DNA of 11,584 nucleotides. It comes from VMCP01 sp964645755. Its GTDB lineage: Bacteria > Bacteroidota > Bacteroidia > NS11-12g > UBA955. The first letter of the stretch is position 1; each line of letters begins with the position of its first letter. Positions 1 to 6,608 of the stretch are shown here, piece by piece. Under the pieces are notes generated by a model. The model was given only the letters and a program-made list of their open reading frames with translations. It was not told the DNA's origin and ran no database searches. The DNA lies in contig CAZYBT010000087.1 in the NCBI GenBank assembly GCA_964645755.1, positions 1 through 11,584 on the forward strand. Direction: 5' to 3'. The position numbers and the translations under genes are program-made.

Positions 1-633
1 AGGGAAATGTAAATCAGCAAGCGCTTGAGTGCGCGAAACAAATTTAAATTTTTGAATTATTTCCGCCGGTAAACATTCAGGCACCTGAAAATTAGATTGA
101 GAAACAATGAGTTTGGAAAGTTGCGACAGCAGTTTGTTGTCGATTTTCTTTCGTTTCAATCCTTCCGTGAGTGGATAAATCGGGGTTAATCCTAAATTCG
201 CAGGATTGAATTCTGGTCCCAATGCTTCCAACTCCGGGTGAGCCATATTGATACGCCCCTTAAAATTAGAAATTTTACCGTGAATCAGAAAAGGAGAATT
301 GGGTTTTAGGTATTTTTCTATGTATTGAATCGATTTAAACCATACCAGTTCAATTTCACCCGTATGATCGCGAAAATTCGCTACAAATCTGCGTCCAGGG
401 CCCTGACCAACGATGCCTTGAGGGAAGATGATGCCTTTGAGCTGAACATAAATATCTTCTTGCCCTTGTATTTCGGCAATGGTATAAATCTTTGAGCGAT
501 CTTCGTGCCTGAAGGGGTAATGCGAGAGCAAATCGCCAATTGTAAAAATTCCAAGTTCGCTTCTGAGAGCTTCAGCCTTGATGGGGCCAACTCCCTTTAA
601 AAATTCAATTTTTGTATCAAGAAGTTGCGACAT
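1..633 (-). CDS. recG: ATP-dependent DNA helicase RecG, N-terminal part (cut by window start)
   Basis: The ATG at 633 opens a frame that stays open to base 1, giving 211 residues of a protein that is usually about 690-700 aa. The N-terminus has the RecG helix-hairpin-helix-like pattern LKGVGPIKAEAL followed by ELGIFTIGDLLSHYPFRHEDRS. An OB-fold wedge domain follows (about residues 60-150), which in RecG grips branched DNA. The visible part ends in ALADLHFP, which matches the segment just before the helicase motor (LHFP is a RecG hallmark). The ATPase motifs lie outside the window. RecG remodels stalled replication forks and Holliday junctions. It is divergent from fabG, with 79 bp between the two starts. 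The start is supported because homology begins within a few residues of this Met. Identification is confident from the motif order. Confidence 0.93.
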   Translation of the reverse strand, partial: MSQLLDTKIEFLKGVGPIKAEALRSELGIFTIGDLLSHYPFRHEDRSKIYTIAEIQGQEDIYVQLKGIIFPQGIVGQGPGRRFVANFRDHTGEIELVWFKSIQYIEKYLKPNSPFLIHGKISNFKGRINMAHPELEALGPEFNPANLGLTPIYPLTEGLKRKKIDNKLLSQLSKLIVSQSNFQVPECLPAEIIQKFKFVSRTQALADLHFP

Positions 634-647
634 TTGGATTATTGCCA

Positions 648-655
648 CGAATATA
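648..655 (-). promoter_or_regulatory. Possible -7 box for recG (weak)
   Basis: Read on the minus strand this is TATATTCG, five of the six fixed bases of the Bacteroidota -7 consensus TAnnTTTG, 14 nt before the recG ATG. No TTTG is found at the expected distance upstream, so this is a weak assignment. Confidence 0.3.
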
Positions 656-676
656 AAGGAAACGCTTTAAAATAAA

Positions 677-708
677 TTTGCCAACTCAGCAGAAGGAAGT
701 TAATTTTG
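677..708 (+). promoter_or_regulatory. Bacteroidota-type promoter of fabG operon (TTTG-N20-TAATTTTG)
   Basis: TTTG at 677-680, a 20-bp spacer and TAATTTTG at 701-708 match the phylum's -33/-7 promoter exactly. The fabG ATG begins only 4 nt after the -7 box, so initiation at the usual distance would fall at or within about 2 nt of the start codon. The mRNA is therefore likely leaderless. The promoter presumably drives the whole fabG-tatC-rpiB-miaE unit, because no comparable element is seen in the short gaps between those genes. Confidence 0.75.
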
Positions 709-712
709 CCGA

Positions 713-1456
713 ATGCTTTCTGGAAAAACAGCTTTAATCACCGGTGCTTCTCGTGGAATAGGGAAGGGTATTGCCGAAGTTTTCGCAAAAAATGGTTGTA
801 ATGTTGCATTTACATTCGCTTCATCTGTTGAAAAAGCGAAGGCTTTTGAAGCTGAATTACACTCAACATATGGAGTAAAAGTAAAAGGATATCAAAGCAA
901 TGCCGCTGATTTTACTCAGAGTGAAGCGCTTGCAAATGAGGTAATTGCCGACTTCGGTAAAGTTGATGTTTTGATCAATAACGCCGGAATTACGCGTGAT
1001 ACACTCATGTTGCGTATGACAGAAAATCAATGGGATGAAGTTCTCGAAACAAATTTAAAAAGTGCTTTCAACCTCACAAAAGCATTTTTAAAGCATTTTT
1101 TAGGAAATAAAGCCGGTTCTATCATCAACATGTCGAGTGTTGTTGGAGTAACAGGGAATGCCGGACAAGCAAATTATGCTGCTTCAAAAGCTGGTTTGAT
1201 TGGGTTTACCAAAAGTATTGCCAAAGAACTAGGTTCAAGAAATATCAGATGCAATGCAATTGCTCCTGGATTTATCGAAACGGAAATGACAGAGTCTTTA
1301 GACGAAAATGTGAAGAAAGGCTGGATGGATACCATTCCATTGAAACGCGGTGGAAGTACCGATGATGTTGCAAATGCCTGTCTTTTCTTGGCTTCTGATA
1401 TGAGTACTTATATCACCGGACAAACTTTGTCGGTTTGTGGCGGAATGTTGATGTAA
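713..1456 (+). CDS. fabG: 3-oxoacyl-[acyl-carrier-protein] reductase FabG
   Basis: A classical short-chain dehydrogenase/reductase of 247 aa (E. coli FabG is 244). It shows the NAD(P)-binding TGASRGIG at residues 10-17, NNAG at 89-92, catalytic Ser142 in NMSSVVG, and Tyr155/Lys159 in NYAASKAG. The text around these sites (VVGVTGNAGQANYAASKAG, IAPGFIETEMT, and a C-terminus ending ITGQTLSVCGGMLM) follows FabG rather than a generic SDR. FabG reduces 3-oxoacyl-ACP with NADPH in fatty-acid elongation in the cytosol. It is first in a rightward operon, with tatC starting 16 nt after its stop. The start is fixed by the SDR fold beginning at residue 4 and by the promoter ending 4 nt upstream. A paralogous SDR with another 3-oxo substrate cannot be fully excluded, because no other fab genes lie nearby. 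Confidence 0.9.
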   Translation: MLSGKTALITGASRGIGKGIAEVFAKNGCNVAFTFASSVEKAKAFEAELHSTYGVKVKGYQSNAADFTQSEALANEVIADFGKVDVLINNAGITRDTLMLRMTENQWDEVLETNLKSAFNLTKAFLKHFLGNKAGSIINMSSVVGVTGNAGQANYAASKAGLIGFTKSIAKELGSRNIRCNAIAPGFIETEMTESLDENVKKGWMDTIPLKRGGSTDDVANACLFLASDMSTYITGQTLSVCGGMLM

Positions 1457-1472
1457 TTTCAAATCCTAAAAA

Positions 1473-2321
1473 ATGGCCTTAGATCAAGTAGATGTAGACG
1501 AACTCTATCCAGACGAGAAAAATATGGGGTTTTTCGATCATATCGATGAACTCAGAAAACACCTTGTAAGAATTGCTTACGCCGTGCTTATTTCTACTTG
1601 TATTGCTTTTTTTTATGTTGAGAAAATATTCGATGCCGTAATTCTAGCCCCTTTTAAAAGCGATTTTTGGGGATATAAATTCTTTTGTAAAGCCGGACAC
1701 GTTTTGATGGACAACAATTCCCTCTGCTGGGAAGCGCCCGTTCTATCAATGCAAAGCCAACAAATACAGGGACAATTCGTGAGTGCCTTTAAAATTGCCT
1801 TTGTTCTTGGATTTGTCATTGCTTTTCCCTATATTATCTATCAGTTATGGTCGTTTGTGAGACCCGCCTTGAGCCAAAAGGAAATTAAAAGAACCAGACG
1901 CAGTCTTTTCGTTGTGTCGATGTTGTTTTTTTCAGGTGTATTGTTTGCCTATTTTTTATTGGTTCCTGTTGCAACCAACTTTTTGTTAGGGTACAAACTC
2001 AATGAAAATATTCAAAATATTATTACGATATCCAGTGTTACAGGATTTGTAACCTTCATGAGCTTGGCAACCGGACTGGTGTTTGAATTACCTGTACTCA
2101 TTTACATATTGGCAACGATAGGACTTGTAAACGCTGCATTCTTGAAAAAATATTGGCGTTATGCGGCGGTTATTATTTTTATTATTGCAGGAATAGCAAC
2201 GCCTTCACCCGATATTTTTAGCCAGCTACTTTTGGGTATGCCCCTGATGTTTCTATATGTTGTTGGTATTTACATTGCAAAACGCGTAGAAAAGCGTAAA
2301 TTAAAAGAAGAAAATGAATAA
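1473..2321 (+). CDS. tatC: Sec-independent protein translocase subunit TatC
   Basis: A polytopic membrane protein of 282 aa with about six membrane segments. The TatC signature FFDHIDELRKHL at residues 20-31 includes the conserved Glu26 used in twin-arginine signal recognition. Further family marks are AFPYIIYQLWSFVRPAL, a Phe/Tyr-rich segment ending in P (FAYFLLVPV), GLVFELPV and ATPSPDIFSQ. The first periplasmic loop (about 51-100) is long and carries a FCKAG segment; similar long loops are known from Bacteroidota TatC, so this is not a fusion. TatC is the receptor of the Tat pathway, which exports folded cofactor-containing proteins with TatA. No tatA lies in the window. It sits 16 nt after fabG and meets rpiB with an 8-nt overlap or a 1-nt gap, so it is probably co-transcribed with both. 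Confidence 0.95.
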   Translation: MALDQVDVDELYPDEKNMGFFDHIDELRKHLVRIAYAVLISTCIAFFYVEKIFDAVILAPFKSDFWGYKFFCKAGHVLMDNNSLCWEAPVLSMQSQQIQGQFVSAFKIAFVLGFVIAFPYIIYQLWSFVRPALSQKEIKRTRRSLFVVSMLFFSGVLFAYFLLVPVATNFLLGYKLNENIQNIITISSVTGFVTFMSLATGLVFELPVLIYILATIGLVNAAFLKKYWRYAAVIIFIIAGIATPSPDIFSQLLLGMPLMFLYVVGIYIAKRVEKRKLKEENE

Positions 2322-2754
2322 CATGAATATTGCAATTGGTTCTGACCATGCTGGTTTTGAACTTAAACAAGAATTATTGAACTATCTAACCAGCAATGGT
2401 TTCACTTTACAAGATATGGGTCCAAACTCTGCCGATAGTGTAGATTATCCCGATTTTGCCCACAAAGTGGCAGAAAGTGTTGAAACAGGAAATACAACCC
2501 TCGGAATTCTCATTTGTGGTAGTGGAAACGGTGTGTGCATCACTGCTAACAAACATCATGGAGTAAGGGCGGCATTGGCTTGGGAACCAGAATTGGCCTC
2601 TTTGGCGCGTCAGCACAACAATGCCAATGTGATTTGTTTACCAGCTCGATTCATTAGCCAAGATAAAGCTTTTCAAATTGTTGATGCTTATTTGAATAGT
2701 GAATTTGAGGGTGGTCGTCATGAAAACCGTGTAAACAAAATAGAAACCATTTAA
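2314..2754 (+). CDS. rpiB: Ribose-5-phosphate isomerase B
   Basis: A RpiB/LacAB-family sugar-phosphate isomerase of 146 aa (usual length about 145-150). The N-terminus MNIAIGSDHAGFELK gives the substrate-binding Asp and His. GILICGSGNGVCITANK carries the active-site Cys and the phosphate/anion-hole glycines. RQHNNANVICLPAR is the conserved C-terminal motif. RpiB interconverts ribose 5-phosphate and ribulose 5-phosphate in the non-oxidative pentose phosphate pathway. Two starts are possible. The ATG at 2314 overlaps the tatC end by 8 nt, while the ATG at 2323 gives the family's usual N-terminus (Met directly before the first strand) and leaves a 1-nt gap. The second fits homology better; the first is kept as the outer boundary. 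Either arrangement suggests translational coupling to tatC. The miaE start follows 5 nt after the stop. Confidence 0.93.
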   Translation: MNNMNIAIGSDHAGFELKQELLNYLTSNGFTLQDMGPNSADSVDYPDFAHKVAESVETGNTTLGILICGSGNGVCITANKHHGVRAALAWEPELASLARQHNNANVICLPARFISQDKAFQIVDAYLNSEFEGGRHENRVNKIETI

Positions 2755-2759
2755 ATCAG

Positions 2760-3368
2760 ATGGAAGCTGAAGAAATCAGCAGCATTAAAATGCTTGGATT
2801 GAAACTCCCAACAGATCCTCGTTGGGTGAATATTGCCGAAAAATCAATTCAAGAAATTTTAATTGACCACGCTTTTTGCGAACAAAAAGCTGCAACAAAT
2901 GGAATTTCATTGATTATCCGCTATCCAGATAAAGAAAAATTGGTGCAAGAGGTAACACCTTTGGTTGCCGAAGAATGGGGACATTTTCGCAGGGTTCTTA
3001 AAGAACTTGAAAAAAGAGGATTCAAATTAGGTCGCACCAGAAAAGATCAATATGTCATTCAGTTAATGGCGCAACAGAAAAAAGGCGATTTTGGGATGCA
3101 ATTGCTCGAGCAATTATTGATTTGTGCCTTGATTGAAGCCCGTAGTTGCGAACGATTTAGATTGCTAAGTTTGTATTGTTCTGATGTAGACTTGAGGAAA
3201 TTTTATCACGAATTCATGGTGTCGGAAGCGGGTCATTACCGCATGTTTATCGATTTAGCAAAAACATATTATCCAGAAGACCTTGTAAGAAAAAGATGGG
3301 ATGAATGGCTTGAAATTGAAGCTAAAATTTTACAAAATCTTGAATTAAGGGGCGATAGGGTGCACTAA
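2760..3368 (+). CDS. miaE: tRNA-(ms2io6A)-hydroxylase MiaE-like di-iron protein
   Basis: A ferritin-like four-helix protein of 202 aa. The ligand set of a carboxylate-bridged di-iron site is visible: Glu41, Glu72-xx-His75 (EEWGH), Glu126 (IEARSCERF) and Glu156-xx-His159 (SEAGHYRMF). The surrounding sequence, especially ALIEARSCERF and the two ExxH helices, is that of MiaE. MiaE uses O2 to hydroxylate the isopentenyl side chain of the hypermodified adenosine at position 37 of tRNAs reading U-starting codons. The reaction needs MiaA/MiaB products made elsewhere. It is the last gene of the fabG-tatC-rpiB unit, 5 nt after rpiB, and no terminator hairpin is seen after it. The fold is certain; the exact modified-nucleoside substrate is inferred from the family. 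Confidence 0.9.
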   Translation: MEAEEISSIKMLGLKLPTDPRWVNIAEKSIQEILIDHAFCEQKAATNGISLIIRYPDKEKLVQEVTPLVAEEWGHFRRVLKELEKRGFKLGRTRKDQYVIQLMAQQKKGDFGMQLLEQLLICALIEARSCERFRLLSLYCSDVDLRKFYHEFMVSEAGHYRMFIDLAKTYYPEDLVRKRWDEWLEIEAKILQNLELRGDRVH

Positions 3369-3389
3369 CGCAAGTTGTAAATTTTGTGC

Positions 3390-3397
3390 TATCTTTG
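3390..3397 (+). promoter_or_regulatory. -7 box before the ZIP transporter gene
   Basis: TATCTTTG matches TAnnTTTG exactly and ends 4 nt before the ATG at 3402, the same spacing as at fabG. No TTTG lies at 19-21 bp upstream; the nearest TTG (3375-3377) is only 12 bp away. The -33 region is therefore poor, and the gene may also receive read-through from miaE. Confidence 0.5.
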
Positions 3398-3401
3398 AAT
3401 C

Positions 3402-4229
3402 ATGGATCAAATTATCGCTTATTTTAGTGGTTTGTCGCCAATGATGCAAGGACTTTTGGGTTCTTCTTTTACTTGGTTTGTTACCGCTCTTGGTGCAGCG
3501 GTGGTATTTTTCATCAAAGATGTGCGTAAAGGATTTATGGACACTCTGCTCGGATTTACGGCAGGTGTGATGCTTGCTGCTAGCTTTTGGAGCTTGTTAA
3601 ATCCTGCCATCGAAATGGCACAGTCTACATGGAACCATCAATGGGCTTGGGTGCCAGTGGCTATTGGATTTTTGGGCGGAGCGGTGTTTTTATATGCCCT
3701 CGATCAATGGTTGCCTCACTTGCATCTGAATGAGCCGATTGAAAAATCGGAAGGTGTTAAAACCAATTGGAATAGAACAGTTTTATTGGTGCTTGCCATT
3801 ACCTTGCATAATATTCCTGAGGGACTTGCGGTTGGGGTTGCGTTTGGCGCCGTGGCTGAAGGTATACCGGGTGCAGATTTGGCAGGTGCAATTGCCCTTA
3901 CCATCGGAATTGGTTTACAGGATTTTCCTGAGGGACTTGCGGTTTCTCTTCCCTTAAGAAGATTTGGAATGTCGAGAACCAAATCGTTTTTATATGGTCA
4001 ATTGAGCGGTGTTGTAGAACCGATAGCTGCAGTGGCCGGTGTTGCTTTAGTGATGATTGCTCAAAGTGTTCTCCCGTATGCTCTTGCTTTTGCCGCAGGT
4101 GCCATGATTTATGTTGTTGTTGAAGAAGTCATTCCTGAGTCACAAAGCAATGGTCATAATGATAAAGCCACATTGGGACTGATGTTTGGATTTGTGACCA
4201 TGATGGCGTTGGATGTGGGATTGGGTTAA
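3402..4229 (+). CDS. ZIP-family divalent metal transporter (GufA/BbZIP type)
   Basis: A hydrophobic 275-aa protein with about eight membrane segments. Two metal-site motifs 37 residues apart identify ZIP: HNIPEGLAVG (His136, Asn137, Glu140) and QDFPEGLAVS (Gln173, Asp174, Glu177). The QD..E version of the second motif, rather than HN..E as in ZupT, is that of the GufA branch typified by the structurally known BbZIP. There these residues form a binuclear metal centre, and VEEVIPE (Glu241/242) fits the remaining ligand. The His-rich cytosolic loop is short (LPHLHLNEP, about residues 104-112). The likely role is uptake or facilitated flow of Zn2+, or possibly Fe2+/Mn2+/Cd2+, across the inner membrane; the metal cannot be read from sequence. 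It starts 33 nt after miaE with its own -7 box. Confidence 0.9.
   Translation: MDQIIAYFSGLSPMMQGLLGSSFTWFVTALGAAVVFFIKDVRKGFMDTLLGFTAGVMLAASFWSLLNPAIEMAQSTWNHQWAWVPVAIGFLGGAVFLYALDQWLPHLHLNEPIEKSEGVKTNWNRTVLLVLAITLHNIPEGLAVGVAFGAVAEGIPGADLAGAIALTIGIGLQDFPEGLAVSLPLRRFGMSRTKSFLYGQLSGVVEPIAAVAGVALVMIAQSVLPYALAFAAGAMIYVVVEEVIPESQSNGHNDKATLGLMFGFVTMMALDVGLG
3814..3944 (+). repeat. 20-bp direct repeat inside the ZIP gene
   Basis: The same 20 bases (TTCCTGAGGGACTTGCGGTT) occur at 3814-3833 and 3925-3944, exactly 111 bp (37 codons) apart and in the same frame. Both encode the PEGLAV part of the two metal-binding helices. Identity extends to third codon positions, which protein conservation alone does not require. 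Confidence 0.85.
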
Positions 4230-4261
4230 TTTGCTTTTCTCCTGAATTTTTCGTATATTGG
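4230..4261 (+). promoter_or_regulatory. Promoter of the unrecognised gene (TTTG-N20-TATATTGG)
   Basis: TTTG at 4230-4233 and TATATTGG at 4254-4261 are separated by 20 bp. The -7 box has one mismatch to TAnnTTTG. It overlaps a TTG at 4258 that could be taken as a start codon, so it argues for the ATG at 4273 as the true start. The predicted leader is only a few nucleotides long. Confidence 0.5.
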
Positions 4262-4272
4262 GTATTGATTTT

Positions 4273-5685
4273 ATGCAATCTACGAAAATCTTTAAACCCA
4301 TTCAAAATTCGGTCGATTTCCTCTTTCACCCTAAATCGTTTGCCATCTTAGGGCTTTCAAATGAGAAGCTGAATCATTTTCAATCGAAAATGAGGTGGGA
4401 CATTGATTCTCGTTTGGATATGGCGCATGACCATAAATTACTGTTTCCTCCAGATTTGAATGTTCAGAAATTTGATATTTCAGAAAATCAATTGGAATCC
4501 TATTGGCTTTACCATTATCCGAAATTAAACATTCACAACAAACAACAACGGGAAGATGTTCTTGCCAAAACATTGAATGGTTTCGATTTAGAAATGGCTT
4601 CAAATCTGTTACTCGAGAAATTAGAGATTACAGATTTGCAGAAAATCTATGTACTCTATTTCGATCGTTATGGGCATGCCTTTTTGGCTCAACTCTCAGA
4701 AAATACTGAAATTGAAACCTTGGTTCAACTATTGGTGAATGTTGCATACTCAGGAGATTTCTTTGAGGAATGGGTAGATGCTACCGATTTTGTTCCTCCT
4801 AAAATTATTTACCATCATTTGGATTCGCCTTGGGATCAAGTTCCCAATTTGAATCTGGATTTGAATCACAATATTTCTGAAGTATCGGGGGAAAACAAGG
4901 ATTCAAATCAGAACAATGAAAATTCAATTGAATCACAGGAACATAAAAACACTTACGAAGAAAATGAGCCAAGTAAACAGGCTTCATTTAAAGAAAAAAA
5001 CGGAGCAGAATATTTTAGTTATTACAACCTTGCATCGGAAGATGCATATTTAAAAAATAAGGAACTTTCAAAAGAAAAGTTTCAAACTTTTAGGGATGTT
5101 GTTCTCAGTAAATCTGATGATCCAGATGTTCTTTTCATTTTAAAAACCATTGAAATTACAGAATCACAAGTTGGATTTTTTAAAATTCTAAACCTATTGT
5201 TTCAATCGGTTTTGATTCAAAATCCCAACATGGCAAAATTACTCAATCCAATTTTGGCAGAATTTGCGGTCTTGGAAAAACAAGGATTGAGTCAGTTGAA
5301 TGTGTATCGTTTTGCCAACAAATTGAATTTTTTGGATTATGAATTACAAGTAGAGTTAAAACCATTAGATATGGCCGTATATCGGTTATTTTTGGAGATT
5401 GAAGAAGGCATTCGATTCAAGGATAGATCCCAATATAAAAAAAAGGTTTTGGATTATTATTTATCGAGTTCTAACCGGAGCAATGAATTGGAATTGGTTG
5501 AGAGAATCGAAAAAATGTTCACATTGAGTGAAGACCGCGGTCCTTTGGATCAGTCGATTTCAAGGATCAATGCGGTCTTCAAAAAAATGTTTGCTCCAGA
5601 AATTGCATATCATTACATGATAACGGGAACAAGGGGAGGAAACTATGGGGTAGTCTTAAAAAGGAGCTTACTTAAATATGTGTGA
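4273..5685 (+). CDS. Uncharacterised 470-aa protein with conserved C-terminal domain
   Basis: Not recognised as a named family. There is no signal peptide or membrane segment, so it is probably cytosolic. An N-terminal region (about 1-190) is mixed alpha/beta by appearance and rich in aromatic residues, Asp and Leu. A linker (about 192-240) is rich in Asn, Glu, Ser and Lys and looks disordered. A helical middle follows (about 245-355). The C-terminal 110 residues carry LKPLDMAVYRLFLEIEEGIRFKD, then SRINAVFKKMF and AYHYMITGTRGG. I recall a similar pattern (YxLFL...EGI, then SRI...F...YYITG.RG) at the C-terminus of uncharacterised Bacteroidota proteins, possibly a winged-helix-like or adaptor module; this is memory, not a search. 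The ATG at 4273 is preferred over a TTG at 4258 because the TTG lies within the -7 box. The 3' end overlaps the convergent VWA gene by 18 bp. Confidence 0.75.
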   Translation: MQSTKIFKPIQNSVDFLFHPKSFAILGLSNEKLNHFQSKMRWDIDSRLDMAHDHKLLFPPDLNVQKFDISENQLESYWLYHYPKLNIHNKQQREDVLAKTLNGFDLEMASNLLLEKLEITDLQKIYVLYFDRYGHAFLAQLSENTEIETLVQLLVNVAYSGDFFEEWVDATDFVPPKIIYHHLDSPWDQVPNLNLDLNHNISEVSGENKDSNQNNENSIESQEHKNTYEENEPSKQASFKEKNGAEYFSYYNLASEDAYLKNKELSKEKFQTFRDVVLSKSDDPDVLFILKTIEITESQVGFFKILNLLFQSVLIQNPNMAKLLNPILAEFAVLEKQGLSQLNVYRFANKLNFLDYELQVELKPLDMAVYRLFLEIEEGIRFKDRSQYKKKVLDYYLSSSNRSNELELVERIEKMFTLSEDRGPLDQSISRINAVFKKMFAPEIAYHYMITGTRGGNYGVVLKRSLLKYV

Positions 5686-6438
5686 CAAAACTTTAGATTC
5701 TTTGATGAGTTGTTTGATAGACATTTCCTTTTGATTTTGAAAGATTGGTTCACTTTTATCCAATTTGTTTTCTGATGGGGAATCATCGTCTTGGTCTTGG
5801 TCTTCAAACAACAACCATTCTTTTATTGAATCTGTACGTCTCATATAAGCACAATAAGCCACATTATTCATTCCCTCTACAGTTTTAGAAAAGGTTTGAT
5901 GTCTTTTGATATTGATTCCTCTCGATGCTCTCGCTACATTATGATCGGCACCAAAATATTCAAATTTCCAATTTTGGGTTTCTAATCTTTCTATGAGCAT
6001 AGATATTTCATGCTGAGTGTATTCTCTACTAGAATTTTCAAGTCCGTCTGTGATGATATTTACATTGACTAAATAATCACCAATTTTTGAATTTTTATGC
6101 AAAAAAGTTTCTAATTCTCTGGTAGATATTCCAATAGCATCGTAAAGAGGGGTGAAACCACACGGATTGTACTTGAATTCAGGAAAATTAGAAGATGAAA
6201 CCAATGTAGGTGGAATTACCTCCGTGATGCTCCCGTTGAATGTCCACAAGGCAATATATTGTTCCAAATCTTCAAATTCCATTCTATTGTCGTAGATTTT
6301 TTGCACAATGGTTTTGTAGGTGTCAACTGTTTCATTTTGAATTGTTTGCATAGATCCGCTTTCGTCTATTATCAATAAGCAGATCGATTTCTTTTGAGTA
6401 GCTGGGGGACATGCGGCGGCTTGGCTATTTTTTTCCAT
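5668..6438 (-). CDS. Cytosolic von Willebrand factor type A (VWA) domain protein
   Basis: A 256-aa protein that is almost entirely one VWA domain. The metal-ion-dependent adhesion site is intact: DESGSM at residues 25-30 (DxSxS), Thr96 in CGFTPLYDAIG, and Asp131 in NIITDGLENSS. WKFEYFGADHNVARASRGI near 160-180 is typical of small stand-alone bacterial VWA proteins, and the downstream segment contains another likely core strand. There is no signal peptide or membrane segment, so it acts in the cytosol. The last 50 residues are charged, with an acidic run (EDQDQDDDSPSE) before a basic amphipathic end. Such proteins bind a partner through a divalent metal, but the partner is not evident; the convergent unknown gene is one candidate. 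The gene is flanked upstream by the barrel gene's terminator, so it is probably transcribed alone. Confidence 0.88.
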   Translation of the reverse strand: MEKNSQAAACPPATQKKSICLLIIDESGSMQTIQNETVDTYKTIVQKIYDNRMEFEDLEQYIALWTFNGSITEVIPPTLVSSSNFPEFKYNPCGFTPLYDAIGISTRELETFLHKNSKIGDYLVNVNIITDGLENSSREYTQHEISMLIERLETQNWKFEYFGADHNVARASRGINIKRHQTFSKTVEGMNNVAYCAYMRRTDSIKEWLLFEDQDQDDDSPSENKLDKSEPIFQNQKEMSIKQLIKESKVLSHIFK

Positions 6439-6445
6439 AGGTCAT
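6425..6445 (-). other. Six-codon upstream ORF overlapping the VWA start
   Basis: On the minus strand an ATG at 6445 opens a frame reading M-T-Y-G-K-K and then TAG at 6425. It begins 7 nt before the VWA ATG (6438) in another frame and ends inside the VWA coding region. It may be chance, or a small translation-control element. Confidence 0.3.
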
Positions 6446-6460
6446 AAAATTTTGTTGATG

Positions 6461-6468
6461 CAAAAATG
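6461..6468 (-). promoter_or_regulatory. Possible -7 box of the VWA gene (weak)
   Basis: Minus-strand CATTTTTG matches five of the six fixed positions of TAnnTTTG and ends 22 nt before the VWA ATG. No -33 TTTG is present at the normal distance, so the assignment is tentative. Confidence 0.3.
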
Positions 6469-6551
6469 ATGGTCTTGGAAAAGGAATTTTTAAATCCGTC
6501 AATCTTGACAAATTGATGGCTGAACAAATTATTTTACAGGTCAATGTCCCT

Positions 6552-6588
6552 AAAAAAAAAGAGCTTCTCAATACAAGAAGCTCTTTTT
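6552..6588 (-). terminator. Intrinsic terminator of the outer-membrane barrel gene
   Basis: GAGCTTCT (6561-6568) pairs with AGAAGCTC (6576-6583) around a 7-nt loop. The flanking A run (6552-6560) and T run (6584-6588) extend the stem to about 13 bp. Read on the minus strand it ends in nine T residues, about 20 nt after the barrel gene stop. The five T residues in the other direction are weaker, and no rightward gene precedes it. It insulates the VWA gene from the barrel transcript. Confidence 0.85.
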
Positions 6589-6608
6589 CATGTTTAAAAC
6601 CGTTTCAA

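Noticed and set aside
3716..3982. Leftward 88-codon open frame inside the ZIP gene
   Set aside because: It is antisense to conserved ZIP motifs and its Ala/Pro/Ser-rich composition is a mirror of that coding sequence.
4258..4272. TTG start adding five residues to the 470-aa protein
   Set aside because: The TTG falls inside the likely -7 box, so it would not be transcribed in the mRNA from that promoter; the ATG at 4273 follows.
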